A stretch of 64,000 bases of DNA from Enterocloster asparagiformis (lineage in GTDB: Bacteria; Bacillota; Clostridia; Lachnospirales; Lachnospiraceae). The DNA is taken from the NCBI GenBank assembly GCA_018380885.1, contig JAGZSY010000022.1:1-64000 (forward strand), in the 5' to 3' direction. Numbering within the stretch: position 1 is the first letter of the stretch; each line of letters opens with the position of its first letter. The notes under the pieces were generated by a model. It had not been told where the DNA came from. It saw only the letters and a list, made by a program, of their open reading frames with translations, and searched no databases. This document shows positions 18,488-27,576 of the stretch, one piece after another. The translations under genes were made by a program, and so were the position numbers.

Positions 18488-19174
18488 ATGGATCGGATTT
18501 TACTTCTTGAAGATGATTTGAGCCTGATTAACGGGCTATTTTTCGCATTCAAAAAACAGGGGTATGAAGCTGATATCGCCAGAACCATCAAGGAAGCCGG
18601 CTGCGTCTGGTCAGAGGGAAAATATGATTTGCTTATTTTAGACGTATCTCTGCCGGACGGCTCGGGCTTTGAATTTTGTAAAAAAGTAAGGCAGACCTCC
18701 AAAGTGCCGATTATTTTTTTAACCGCTTCCGATGAGGAAACAAGTATCATTATGGGGCTGGATATCGGAGGCGACGATTACATCACAAAGCCTTTTAAGT
18801 TAGGCGTTCTTATTTCACGAATGAACGCCCTGCTCCGTCGCACAAGAGACTTTCGCTCAGCTGAGACGGAACTTCAATCAAACGGGATACGGGTACTGTT
18901 ATTGCAGGGGCAAGCCTATAAAAATGGCAGGCTCTTGGAGTTGACTGCGGCAGAGTATAAATTGCTGTGCCTGTTCATGCAAAATCCCAACTCGGTGCTG
19001 CCGAAAGAGAAGATTTTAGATAAGCTATGGGATAGCGAGGGAAATTATATAGACAACAATACGCTCACCGTCTATATCCGCAGATTGCGGATGAAGGTGG
19101 AGGACAACCCAAGTGAACCCCAAATGCTTCTTACCGTCCGGCGCATGGGCTATAAATGGAATGTTGACAATTGA
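18488..19174 (+). CDS. OmpR-family response regulator
   Basis: DNA-binding response regulator, about 228 aa. The receiver domain has the acidic pair EDD at 8-10, the phosphoacceptor Asp52 in LILDVSLPDG, a Thr in FLTAS and the Lys in TKPF. The winged-helix output domain begins around 130 (LELTAAEYKLLCLFM) and ends TVRRMGYKW. ATG 18488 is chosen because GAGAGGAG precedes it by 7-8 bases. It heads a cassette with a sensor kinase and ABC transporter, which suggests it activates the transporter in response to a cell-envelope antibiotic. The region is visibly richer in A/T than neighbouring genes. Confidence 0.95.
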   Translation: MDRILLLEDDLSLINGLFFAFKKQGYEADIARTIKEAGCVWSEGKYDLLILDVSLPDGSGFEFCKKVRQTSKVPIIFLTASDEETSIIMGLDIGGDDYITKPFKLGVLISRMNALLRRTRDFRSAETELQSNGIRVLLLQGQAYKNGRLLELTAAEYKLLCLFMQNPNSVLPKEKILDKLWDSEGNYIDNNTLTVYIRRLRMKVEDNPSEPQMLLTVRRMGYKWNVDN

Positions 19175-19183
19175 GGGCGCGCT

Positions 19184-20221
19184 ATGAAAATACTTGTAAA
19201 TAAAGAAAACAAACGATTGATCGGGGCCGTTACCGCTGTTCTGACCGTATTTCTCATTCTTTCACAGCTTATCGTGTGGATATTTTACAGTGAATTGTCG
19301 ATCCCGCTATTGATCATTTTCCTGCTATCAGGAATCAGCGTTCTGGCAATATGCTGTTTGTATTTTTGCAGGCAGCATAGCGTTATGGAAAACGCAATTA
19401 TTCAGATTCAATCCTTTCTCGGAGGCGACACGGACGCCCGAATTGATTGTGACCGCGACGGGGAGCTGTACCGTCTCTTCCATGAAATCAACACGCTGGC
19501 AGCGGTATTAAATGCCCATGCGGCCAATGAGCTCAGGGAAAAGGAATTTTTGAAGAATACCATATCCGACATTTCCCATCAACTGAAAACGCCGTTAGCA
19601 GCGCTGAATATTTATAATGGCCTGCTGCAAAATGAGGCGGAGGCGCTCCCGCAAATCAAAGAATTTGCGGACCTGTCTGAACAGGAGCTTGACAGGATTG
19701 ACACTCTGGTCCAAAACCTGCTGAAGATCACAAGGTTAGATGCCGGTACCATTGAGCTTGAAAAGGCTCCTCAAAATGTGGCAGATATGATGAACGACAT
19801 TGCACTTCACTTTGCATATCGAACCAAACAGGAGCAGAAAAAGCTTACTCTTTCCGGCGACGAACATATCGCATTGGACTGTGACCGCGACTGGCTGGTT
19901 GAAGCGATGGGCAATATCGTAAAAAATGCCTTAGACCACACCAAGGAGAGGGATTCGGTCGAGATCCAATGGGGGCGGTTTGCTTCTGTCATCCAGATAA
20001 AAATAAAAGATACTGGCTGTGGTATCCACCCTGAGGACTTGCCCCATATTTTCAAAAGGTTTTATCGGAGCCGTTTTTCAAAGGATACCCAAGGCATAGG
20101 CCTTGGCCTGCCGTTAGCAAAGGCAATTATAAAAGCGCACAACGGCACGGTTGAGGTTGACAGCGGATTGGGAGTTGGCACGACTTTTATCATCAATTTC
20201 TTAATTCCTACAAAATTGTAG
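19184..20221 (+). CDS. Sensor histidine kinase, short-loop membrane type
   Basis: Membrane kinase of 345 aa partnering the regulator just upstream (9-bp gap). Two helices (about 12-34 and 41-62) are separated by only a few outside residues, the layout of intramembrane-sensing kinases that take their signal from an ABC permease. The H-box DISHQLKTPLAAL has His132. An N-box (EAMGNIVKNALDH) and G boxes (DTGCGIHPEDLPHIF, GIGLGLPLAKAI) complete the ATPase domain. The ligand is not known. Confidence 0.93.
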   Translation: MKILVNKENKRLIGAVTAVLTVFLILSQLIVWIFYSELSIPLLIIFLLSGISVLAICCLYFCRQHSVMENAIIQIQSFLGGDTDARIDCDRDGELYRLFHEINTLAAVLNAHAANELREKEFLKNTISDISHQLKTPLAALNIYNGLLQNEAEALPQIKEFADLSEQELDRIDTLVQNLLKITRLDAGTIELEKAPQNVADMMNDIALHFAYRTKQEQKKLTLSGDEHIALDCDRDWLVEAMGNIVKNALDHTKERDSVEIQWGRFASVIQIKIKDTGCGIHPEDLPHIFKRFYRSRFSKDTQGIGLGLPLAKAIIKAHNGTVEVDSGLGVGTTFIINFLIPTKL

Positions 20222-20291
20222 CCTTGCTGTAATATTGCAGTAAGGCGCAGGTGGTAGACTTTCCATATCACGTAAAAAAGAGGTGTTAGAA

Positions 20292-20969
20292 ATGAATTTG
20301 TTAGAAGTCCGGTCACTTTCCAAAACGTATGGCAGCGGCGAAACGGCCGTGCACGCGTTAAAAAATGCAAACTTTTCTGTTACCAAGGGCGAGTTTGTGG
20401 CAATCGTCGGCGAATCCGGTTCCGGTAAGAGCACTCTGCTGAATATGCTGGGCGCGTTAGATACCCCTACTTCCGGCAAAGTCTATATCGACGGCAAGGA
20501 TATTTTTTCAATGGGCGACCAGGCCCTCACAGTCTTTCGGCGAAGAAATATTGGGTTTATTTTTCAGGCTTTTAATTTGGTTCCCGAACTGACAGTTGAA
20601 CAGAATATGGTTTTTCCCGTTTTACTCGACTATCAGAAACCCAATAAGAAATATTTGGAAGAGCTGCTGACTGTGTTAAATTTGAGAGATCGGCGCTGCC
20701 ATCTTCCCAACCAGCTATCCGGCGGCCAGCAGCAGCGCGCAGCGATCGGCCGGGCGTTGATTACGCGTCCGTCGTTGATTCTTGCGGACGAACCGACAGG
20801 TAATCTTGACACGCACAACAGCAGCGAGGTCATCGCCCTGTTGAAAGAGGCGTCTAAAAAGTACGAGCAGACGATCATTATGATTACCCATAACCGCAGC
20901 ATTGCCCAGACAGCAGACCGGGTGTTACAGGTCTCTGATGGCGTGCTGGCCGATTTCGGGAGGTACTGA
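20292..20969 (+). CDS. ABC transporter ATP-binding protein (MacB/BceA type)
   Basis: Cytoplasmic ATPase of about 225 aa. It has Walker A GESGSGKST (40-48), Q-loop in FIFQAFNLVPELTV, signature LSGGQQQR and Walker B LILADEPTGNLD followed by the H-loop Thr-His-Asn. This subfamily (LolD/MacB/BceA) drives mechanotransmission or removal of peptides rather than ordinary transport. ATG 20292 has AGAGGTG 7 bases upstream. The permease gene follows after 2 bp. Confidence 0.94.
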   Translation: MNLLEVRSLSKTYGSGETAVHALKNANFSVTKGEFVAIVGESGSGKSTLLNMLGALDTPTSGKVYIDGKDIFSMGDQALTVFRRRNIGFIFQAFNLVPELTVEQNMVFPVLLDYQKPNKKYLEELLTVLNLRDRRCHLPNQLSGGQQQRAAIGRALITRPSLILADEPTGNLDTHNSSEVIALLKEASKKYEQTIIMITHNRSIAQTADRVLQVSDGVLADFGRY

Positions 20970-20971
20970 GA

Positions 20972-23305
20972 ATGAAAAGCTATCTCAGCCTTATCCCGAT
21001 TTCCGCCAAAGTGCGCAGGCGGCAAAACCGCATGACAATATTGTGTATCATTATATCCGTGCTGTTGGTAACAACGGTTTTCAGCATAGCCGATATGATG
21101 ATTCGGACACAGCGCGGACTTATGCTTGAGAAGCATGGAAGCTGGCATATTTCATTAAAGCATGTCTCCCAGGACATTGCCGCAAAAATCAGCCGGCGCC
21201 CCGACGTTACGGCCGTTGGCTGGTCTGAGGTTTTTAATTCCGATTTTGGCCAGCCCTACTATATCGGCGAAAAGAAGGCCGCCCTGTATGGCGCGGACAA
21301 GACATATATGACGCAAATTGCGGGCGGGGTGTCGGAGGGAAATTATCCGCAAAGCAACGGCGAAATTATGCTGACCGGAAATGCAAAGAACGCCATAGGC
21401 GCGCAAATCGGCGCTCACCTTACGCTGCATACCCCGGCCGGAGCTACTGAATTTACCGTGTCCGGCTTTGGCTCTGACGATGAAAATTATTACCAAGGGC
21501 AGCTCTACGCAGTGGGCGTCACCATGACGCCGGAAGCCTTTGCGGCTATTATGGAGCAGAACAGGATATCAGGAAACGCGCCCACCTGCTATGTCCAATT
21601 TCAAAATGCCGGGAAAGCCGCGGGCGCGCTCTCAGCGCTTAAAGAGCAGTATCATTTATCGGAAGATACTATTTCAGAGAATACCGCTGTGATGGGCATA
21701 GCCGGAAAAAGTAATAACGAAAACATGAAAAATTTCTATGGCATTGCGGCGGTATTATTCTTTTTGGTTCTCCTTGCCGGAGTATTGATGATTTCCGGCA
21801 GCATGAACAGCAATTTAGCACAGCGGGCGCAGTTTTTTGGCATAATGCGCTGTATTGGCGCGAGCCGCGGGCAGATTATCCGGCTGGTCCGCTTGGAGGC
21901 GTTGAATTGGTGCAGAACAGCAGTTCCTATTGGGGTTATCCTGGGCACAGCGATCAGCTGGGCAATTTGCGCGTTACTGCACTACGGTATAGGCGGCGAA
22001 TTCAGTACAACACCCGTGTTCAAAATCAGTTCCACAGGGATTGTATGCGGCATAGCTGTCGGGATTGTCACGGTACTTTTAGCGGCACAAGCTCCGGCGA
22101 GGCGCGCGGCAAGAGTTTCTCCCATAGCGGCTGTTTCCGGCAGTGCAGAAAATCACCGGGCTGTGCGGCGCGCCGCCAGGGACAGGGGGATAAAAATCGA
22201 GTGGACATTGGGAATCCATCATGCCACATCGACAAAGAAAAACTGGATTCTGATGACAGCTTCTTTTTCTCTCAGCATTATCATGTTTCTCAGCTTTTCG
22301 GTGGGAATGGATTTTGCACGCGCGCTTTTGCCCTCTTTGCGGCCATGGCAGCCGGATGTCTCATTGGGTGGCTACGCCAACGCGCTCGTATTAAATCGAA
22401 GCCTTGCCGGTGAAATCGATGCCCTACCGGGCGTTGCACGCGTTTGGGGCAGTTCCTATATGGATCACATTCCCGTCACTTCCTCACGCCCATCCGTCAA
22501 CCACGTTAATTTGGTTTCCTATGACGATTATATGATGGAATGTGCAAAGAAAAGTGTCGCGCAGGGAAATATTTCAGATGTGACCGGGGATCGCAATCAG
22601 GTAATGACCATCTACAACAGGGAGAATCCGCTGAGGGTGGGCGATACCATACGGCTTGGGGGGACAGAAATTGAAATCGCCTGCGCGTTGTCTGATGGAC
22701 TGTTTTCCAGCGAGTTGATTGTAATTTGTCCGCAGGATACCTTTGACCGTCTGGTCGGCGAGCAAAAGTACAATCTAATCGGTGTGCAGTTGAATCAAGA
22801 CGCGACCGGCCAAACCGTAAAACAGATCAGCAGTCTTGCAACTGGAGAGATTATCTTTTCAGATATGCGGGAAAGCAATCAGGAAACCGCCTCCACCTAC
22901 TTTGCAACACGCGTTGTCGGCTATAGCTTTTTAGGCATTATCGGCATGATTACCATATTTAACATGATCAATAGCATCTCCATGAGCGCGTCCGCGCGGA
23001 TTAAGCAGTATGGAGCTATGCGGGCTGTTGGCATGGACGCCGGACAGCTTACAAGGATGATTTTTGCGGAAACCTTTACTTATGCGATTTCCGGTCTGAC
23101 CGTGGGATTAGGAATAGGGGTTCCGCTCAGCAGATTCCTGTATGGACAGTTGATCACGAGGTATTTTGGCTGCGCGTGGTCCGCACCTGCGGTACTGCTG
23201 GTCATTGTTGTCGTTTTTGTGCTTGCTTCCGCTTTGGCCGCTGTATATGGGCCGGCTAAACGAATGAGAAATATGGCAATTGCGGAAACTATCAATGAAT
23301 TGTAA
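20972..23305 (+). CDS. FtsX-domain ABC permease with two extracellular domains
   Basis: Membrane partner of the ATPase upstream, 777 aa. It has one helix at about 23-45 and a large outside domain of about 200 residues. Three helices at about 255-378 with the FtsX core (FGIMRCIGASRGQIIRLVR) follow, then a helix near 430-455, a second outside domain, and three helices with a second FtsX core (YGAMRAVGMDAGQLTRMIF). Eight helices in two repeats resemble tandem-FtsX permeases rather than the 10-helix BceB. GGGAGGT precedes the start. The likely role is antimicrobial-peptide or lantibiotic sensing and resistance; the substrate is unknown. Confidence 0.9.
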   Translation: MKSYLSLIPISAKVRRRQNRMTILCIIISVLLVTTVFSIADMMIRTQRGLMLEKHGSWHISLKHVSQDIAAKISRRPDVTAVGWSEVFNSDFGQPYYIGEKKAALYGADKTYMTQIAGGVSEGNYPQSNGEIMLTGNAKNAIGAQIGAHLTLHTPAGATEFTVSGFGSDDENYYQGQLYAVGVTMTPEAFAAIMEQNRISGNAPTCYVQFQNAGKAAGALSALKEQYHLSEDTISENTAVMGIAGKSNNENMKNFYGIAAVLFFLVLLAGVLMISGSMNSNLAQRAQFFGIMRCIGASRGQIIRLVRLEALNWCRTAVPIGVILGTAISWAICALLHYGIGGEFSTTPVFKISSTGIVCGIAVGIVTVLLAAQAPARRAARVSPIAAVSGSAENHRAVRRAARDRGIKIEWTLGIHHATSTKKNWILMTASFSLSIIMFLSFSVGMDFARALLPSLRPWQPDVSLGGYANALVLNRSLAGEIDALPGVARVWGSSYMDHIPVTSSRPSVNHVNLVSYDDYMMECAKKSVAQGNISDVTGDRNQVMTIYNRENPLRVGDTIRLGGTEIEIACALSDGLFSSELIVICPQDTFDRLVGEQKYNLIGVQLNQDATGQTVKQISSLATGEIIFSDMRESNQETASTYFATRVVGYSFLGIIGMITIFNMINSISMSASARIKQYGAMRAVGMDAGQLTRMIFAETFTYAISGLTVGLGIGVPLSRFLYGQLITRYFGCAWSAPAVLLVIVVVFVLASALAAVYGPAKRMRNMAIAETINEL

Positions 23306-23630
23306 CATAAACCGCATATGAAAAGCCGCGGTTTCGCGACCTGACCAAAAAGCCTGATAACGGAATTACTCTCCCAAATGAGATTGAAAAAACAGAGGCT
23401 TTGTGCTATACTCTATACTTGCGTCGGTTTCTTTTTCAAACGGAAGCTCTGCGCTGCAAAGCTGTTCACAATCGAATGGAAATGTTCATATTACGGACGA
23501 GTCACCGGCGAATGCAATGCGCCGGTTAAAAAAGCCGCGCCGGCCGTTTTACGGCAAGGGATGCGGCAAAAATATAACGAAAGGCAGAAGCCCTTGAAAA
23601 CCAAGGCTTTCTGGACAGGTAAACTATAAA
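23306..23630 (+). other. Intergenic region with ychF promoter and ~210-nt leader
   Basis: No supported gene. A promoter lies at 23384-23412. The transcribed leader contains two possible stems, including AAGCCCTTG with CAAGGCTT at about 23588-23611, close to the ychF start. The short plus-strand open frames here lack ribosome sites and recognisable protein features. Confidence 0.5.
23384..23412 (+). promoter_or_regulatory. Promoter of ychF
   Basis: TTGAAA (23384-23389), 17-bp spacer, TATACT (23407-23412). Confidence 0.7.
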
Positions 23631-24728
23631 ATGAAATTAGGTATCGTAGGACTCCCCAATGTGGGCAAGAGTACCCTGTTTAATTCATTGACCAAAGCCG
23701 GCGCCGAATCCGCCAACTATCCGTTCTGCACCATCGATCCCAACGTGGGGGTGGTTCCGGTTCCCGACACCAGGCTGGACAAGCTGACCGCCATGTACGA
23801 TTCCGCCAAAACTACGCCGGCTGTGATCGAGTTCGTGGATATCGCCGGGCTGGTTAAGGGCGCTTCCAAGGGCGAGGGCTTAGGCAACCAGTTCCTGTCC
23901 AACATCCGGGAGGTGGACGCCATCGTTCACGTGGTGCGCTGCTTCGACGACCCCAACGTGATCCACGTGGACGGCAGCGTGGACCCTCTGCGGGATATTG
24001 AAACCATCAACCTGGAGCTGATCTTCTCCGATATCGAGATTCTTGAGCGCCGCATCTCCAAGCAGTCCAAGGGAGCGTTCAACAACAAGGATCTGGCCAA
24101 GGAGGTGGAGCTGTTAAAGGCAGTCAAGGCCCATCTGGAGGACGGCAAGCTGGCCCGCAGCTTCACGCCGGACGACGAGGACGACCTGGAATTCATCAAC
24201 AGCCTGAATCTGCTGACCTACAAGCCGGTGATCTTCGCCGCCAACGTGGCCGAGAGCGATCTGGCCGACGACGCGGCAAACAACGAGTACGTAAACGAGG
24301 TGCGCCGGTTCGCGGCTGAAAACAACTGCGAGGTGTTCGTGATCTGCGCCGAGATCGAGCAGGAGATCGCGGAGCTGGACGAGGACGAGAAGAAAATGTT
24401 CCTGGAGGATTTGGGCATCACCGAGTCCGGCTTAGAGAAGCTGATCGCGGCCAGCTACCGCCTGCTGGGCCTGATCAGCTATCTCACCGCCGGTCCCCAG
24501 GAGAGCCGGGCGTGGACCATCAAGGTAGGCACCAAGGCGCCCCAGGCTGCCGGAAAAATCCACAGCGATTTTGAGCGGGGCTTTATCCGCGCCGAGGTGG
24601 TCAGCTACGACGACCTGATGGCCTGCGGCAGCATGGCCGCAGCCAAGGACAAGGGCCTGGTCCGCTCCGAGGGCAAGGAGTACGTGATGAAGGACGGCGA
24701 CGTGGTTCTGTTCCGCTTCAACGTCTGA
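23631..24728 (+). CDS. ychF: Ribosome-binding ATPase YchF
   Basis: Obg-family P-loop protein of 365 aa that prefers ATP and binds ribosomes, linked to translation and stress control. It has P-loop GLPNVGKST (7-15), G3 DIAGLVKGA and the NVAE motif that replaces the usual NKxD and explains ATP preference. A coiled-coil insert spans about 130-190, and the C-terminal TGS domain ends [13 protein letters not shown]. The upstream site is weak (AGGT), with the coding start fixed by the family N-terminus [14 protein letters not shown]. Confidence 0.98.
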   Translation: MKLGIVGLPNVGKSTLFNSLTKAGAESANYPFCTIDPNVGVVPVPDTRLDKLTAMYDSAKTTPAVIEFVDIAGLVKGASKGEGLGNQFLSNIREVDAIVHVVRCFDDPNVIHVDGSVDPLRDIETINLELIFSDIEILERRISKQSKGAFNNKDLAKEVELLKAVKAHLEDGKLARSFTPDDEDDLEFINSLNLLTYKPVIFAANVAESDLADDAANNEYVNEVRRFAAENNCEVFVICAEIEQEIAELDEDEKKMFLEDLGITESGLEKLIAASYRLLGLISYLTAGPQESRAWTIKVGTKAPQAAGKIHSDFERGFIRAEVVSYDDLMACGSMAAAKDKGLVRSEGKEYVMKDGDVVLFRFNV

Positions 24729-24777
24729 TTAACCGCTTCCTGTGACCAGCCGCAATCTGATTTCCATAGAACGGGAT

Positions 24778-24822
24778 AAAACGCCTTCTGCGACGCATAA
24801 GCGGCCGCGGAAGGCGTTTTTT
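24778..24822 (+). terminator. Terminator of ychF
   Basis: AAAACGCCTTC pairs with GAAGGCGTTTTTT around a GC-rich loop; the T run follows on the plus strand. Confidence 0.85.
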
Positions 24823-24890
24823 GCGTGCGAACGCAGGGAGGGCGCGACTGCCTCCGCCCCTTTGTCCTCCGTCCCATCCCGTGGATTTTC

Positions 24891-24919
24891 TTGCCATTTC
24901 CGCGCTGCTGTGTTAAAGT
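24891..24919 (+). promoter_or_regulatory. Promoter of the AGCS symporter gene
   Basis: TTGCCA (24891-24896), 17-bp spacer, TAAAGT (24914-24919). Confidence 0.55.
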
Positions 24920-24959
24920 TAATTTAATCTGCATTTTTCAAAGAGGGATGGTAAATGAT

Positions 24960-26396
24960 ATGGAGCTGATCAGCAATCTTGTCGAAACGTTCAACAATTA
25001 TCTCTGGGGCGCGCCCATGATTATTCTGCTTCTGGGCACCCACGTCTACCTCACGATCCGCACTGGTTTTATCCAGCGCAAAACCTTTACCGGAATCCGC
25101 CTTTCCGTGACCCGCGACCCTGAATCCCAGGGGGATATCAGCCAGTTCGCAGCCCTGACCACCGCCCTGGCCTCGACCATCGGCACAGGCAACATCATCG
25201 GCGTCGGCACGGCCATCGCCCTGGGCGGCCCCGGCGCAGTGCTCTGGTGCTGGCTCACCGGCGTGTTTGGCATCGCCACCAAGTACGCTGAATCCCTGAT
25301 CGCCGTCAAATACAGGGTTAAGACCAAGGACGGCACCATGCTGGGCGGCGCCATGTACGCCCTGGAGCGGGGCCTGAATATGAAGTGGCTGGGAAAGGTT
25401 TTCGCGGTGCTGGGCGCTCTGACGGCCTTTGGCATCGGCTGCGGCGTGCAGGTCAACGCCATCTCCAGCATCGTGAACAGCAGCCTGGCCCCAGTCCTTT
25501 CCGGCGCTTCCGGCAAAGCGGCGGGCCTGCTGGACTCCTTCCCCTGGATCATCAGCCTGGCCGTGGGTCTGTTTGTGGGCGCAGTGACCTGTCTGGTAAT
25601 CTTCGGCGGCGTCAAATCCATCGCCCGGGTCTGTGAGCGCCTGGTGCCCTTTATGGCGTTTTTCTACGTGGTCGGCTGCATCGTGATCCTGATCTTCAAC
25701 AGGGCCTACCTGTCGGAAACCTTTTCCGTTATCTTCCGCAGCGCCTTCACCGAGGTGAAATCCATCGCCGGCGGCCTGGTGGGCACGGGAATCATGATGT
25801 CCGCCCGCTACGGAATCGCCCGCGGCCTGTTTTCCAACGAGTCCGGCATGGGCTCCGCCCCCATTGTGGCCGCGGCAGCCCAGACCCGCAACCCGGTGCG
25901 CCAGGCCCTGGTGTCCGCCACCGGCACCTTCTGGGACACGGTGGTGGTCTGCCTGATGACAGGCCTGGTGCTGGTCAGCAGCATCATCGGAAATGATGCC
26001 ATCAGCGTGGCCACGCTGGAGGGAGGCGAGCTGACCAGCGCGGCCTTCAGCCAGATCCCCTACATCGGCCAGCCCATTCTGATCGTGGGCATCATCACCT
26101 TCGCCTACTCCACCATTTTAGGCTGGTCCTACTACGGGGAGCGGTGTTTGGAATACCTGGCCGGAAAAAGGGGACTGATCCCCTACCGCATGGCCTGGAT
26201 TCTGGTCCTGGTGATCGCTCCTGTCATCCAGTTGGAGCTGGTGTGGAGCATCGCGGATACCCTGAACGCTTTGATGGCCATTCCCAACCTGATCGCCGTG
26301 CTGCTGCTCTCCAATGTGGTGGTCAAGGAGACCAGGCATTATCTGAAGCATCTGGATGAGCGGGACGACACGCCGATTCCCGTGATCCGGGACTGA
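24960..26396 (+). CDS. Sodium:alanine symporter family protein (AGCS)
   Basis: Membrane transporter of 478 aa with about 11 helices that takes up alanine or glycine with Na+. The family blocks GTGNIIGVGTAIALGGPGAVLW (about 65-86), VNAISSIVNS and FSNESGMGSAPIVAAAAQT are present. Start ATG 24960 has AGAGGGATGG upstream; earlier in-frame codons reach back to 24825 but have no ribosome site and overlap the promoter. It is a single-gene unit with terminators on both sides. Glycine versus alanine preference cannot be read from sequence. Confidence 0.95.
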   Translation: MELISNLVETFNNYLWGAPMIILLLGTHVYLTIRTGFIQRKTFTGIRLSVTRDPESQGDISQFAALTTALASTIGTGNIIGVGTAIALGGPGAVLWCWLTGVFGIATKYAESLIAVKYRVKTKDGTMLGGAMYALERGLNMKWLGKVFAVLGALTAFGIGCGVQVNAISSIVNSSLAPVLSGASGKAAGLLDSFPWIISLAVGLFVGAVTCLVIFGGVKSIARVCERLVPFMAFFYVVGCIVILIFNRAYLSETFSVIFRSAFTEVKSIAGGLVGTGIMMSARYGIARGLFSNESGMGSAPIVAAAAQTRNPVRQALVSATGTFWDTVVVCLMTGLVLVSSIIGNDAISVATLEGGELTSAAFSQIPYIGQPILIVGIITFAYSTILGWSYYGERCLEYLAGKRGLIPYRMAWILVLVIAPVIQLELVWSIADTLNALMAIPNLIAVLLLSNVVVKETRHYLKHLDERDDTPIPVIRD

Positions 26397-26451
26397 ACCG
26401 CTTCTCCTGTGAACGCCGGACAGCAGGCCGCTGCGCCGGCCCATTGGATTC

Positions 26452-26500
26452 AAAAATCCCGCCGGACGGCCATTTATTGGCCCTCCGGCGGGATTTTTTC
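26452..26500. terminator. Bidirectional terminator
   Basis: AAAAATCCCGCCGGA pairs with TCCGGCGGGATTTTT. A and T runs on both sides serve the convergent AGCS and glutamine amidotransferase genes. Confidence 0.85.
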
Positions 26501-26507
26501 CGTCCGC

Positions 26508-27221
26508 CTATGATTTTGCCGCTGCCACAAAGGCTTTTAATATTTCCCGGCTCTCCCCGCTCGTCCGGTATGAAAATTCCGGATGCCACTGGATTCCCCA
26601 CACAAAGCGGCAATCCGGCATAAAGATCCCTTCGATCAGGCCGTCCGGGGCAACCGCCATGGGCCGAAAGCCCGGGGCCAGCGACTTCACGGCCTGGTGA
26701 TGATAGCTGTTGACCGGGATGTTTTCCCGCCCCAGCAGTCCGTAAAGAGGCGCGTCCGGCATCAGGCAGACCGTGTGGGCGCTGCGGTCATAGGGCGGCG
26801 ACATATGGTGATCCACAGCTGAAGGGAATTCCGTGGGCAAATCCTGGTAGAGAGTTCCGCCGTATACCGCATTCATCAGCTGTATTCCCCGGCAGATTCC
26901 CAACACCGCCTTGTCCCGTTTTACCCCGTTGAGCAGAATATATTGGTCCATGGAGTCCCGCAGGAGGGAGACGCTCCCACAGCGCGGGGACGGCTCCGCC
27001 CCGTACAGAGCCGGAGCTACGTCCTGGCCGCCGGTCAGGATAAAACCGTCGCACAGCTCCAAAAAACAATCCAGCTCCTCCGGCCGGTCGGTCAGCGGCG
27101 GCATAAGCGGCACCGCCCCCTGCTCCTCCAGCCCTCTCATATAGCCGGGCAGCATCCAGTAGCTGTCCCGCTCGTGGTCCATCAGGGGCATGACCCCAAT
27201 CATCGGTTTTCCATTAATCAT
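26508..27221 (-). CDS. Class I glutamine amidotransferase-like hydrolase (peptidase C26)
   Basis: Cytoplasmic hydrolase of 237 aa, related to PuuD (gamma-glutamyl-GABA hydrolase). The nucleophile Cys lies in GICRGIQLMNAVYGGTLYQDL (about residue 108), and the catalytic His and Glu in WGIQWHPEF. The N-terminal GVMPLMD and the TGGQDVAP block match the C26 family. GGGAGG precedes the start. The neighbours give no polyamine context, so the exact gamma-glutamyl substrate is unknown. Confidence 0.88.
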   Translation of the reverse strand: MINGKPMIGVMPLMDHERDSYWMLPGYMRGLEEQGAVPLMPPLTDRPEELDCFLELCDGFILTGGQDVAPALYGAEPSPRCGSVSLLRDSMDQYILLNGVKRDKAVLGICRGIQLMNAVYGGTLYQDLPTEFPSAVDHHMSPPYDRSAHTVCLMPDAPLYGLLGRENIPVNSYHHQAVKSLAPGFRPMAVAPDGLIEGIFMPDCRFVWGIQWHPEFSYRTSGESREILKAFVAAAKS

Positions 27222-27354
27222 CTCTCATCCTCCCGGCTTTCATCCAGTTGCACAGTCCCATTTAAGATTTCCATAGTATAGCGCGTTTTAAAAATGGTGT
27301 CAAGGCGCAGAGGCGGCCCCAGGCCCGGCGGCTTTAGCGCCTTCACCGCTGCGA

Positions 27355-27388
27355 AAGGGCCCGGCGCTACCTTTAGCGCCGGGCCCTT
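27355..27388 (-). terminator. Strong GC stem-loop after the Na+ pump genes
   Basis: A perfect 15-bp stem (27355-27369 with 27374-27388) has a 4-nt loop. It lies downstream of the minus-strand oadB and small gene. The T run on the minus strand is poor, so it may be a weak terminator or an RNA stabiliser. Confidence 0.5.
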
Positions 27389-27424
27389 CCTCTGATGATT
27401 GAAAAGAGAGAGTTTATATCAAAT

Positions 27425-27553
27425 TTACTTTTTCTTATTTCCAATTTTTCCCATTACAATCACTGCGATCATAATGACGAAGATAGCGGCGAAGATTCCG
27501 CCCATGCCTTTTCCCATAATCTCCAAGGCGATTTCCACATTTGTCATATTCAT
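27425..27553 (-). CDS. 42-aa membrane protein after oadB (possible gamma/delta-like Na+ pump subunit)
   Basis: A complete short gene with ATG at 27553, TAA at 27425 and GAGGAGG 7 bases before the start. The product has an N-terminal polar part, one transmembrane helix (roughly GIFAAIFVIMIAVIVMG) and a basic end GNKKK. It starts 23 bp after oadB, so the two are co-transcribed. OadG/GcdD-type subunits of sodium-pumping decarboxylases are also small single-helix proteins with charged tails, but they are usually about twice as long. That role is an inference from position and topology, not from homology. Confidence 0.75.
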   Translation of the reverse strand: MNMTNVEIALEIMGKGMGGIFAAIFVIMIAVIVMGKIGNKKK

Positions 27554-27576
27554 ATCATTTCCTCCTCACGCCGCGC

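Noticed and set aside
23378..23629. 83-codon frame before ychF
   Set aside because: It overlaps the ychF promoter, has no ribosome site and no family resemblance.
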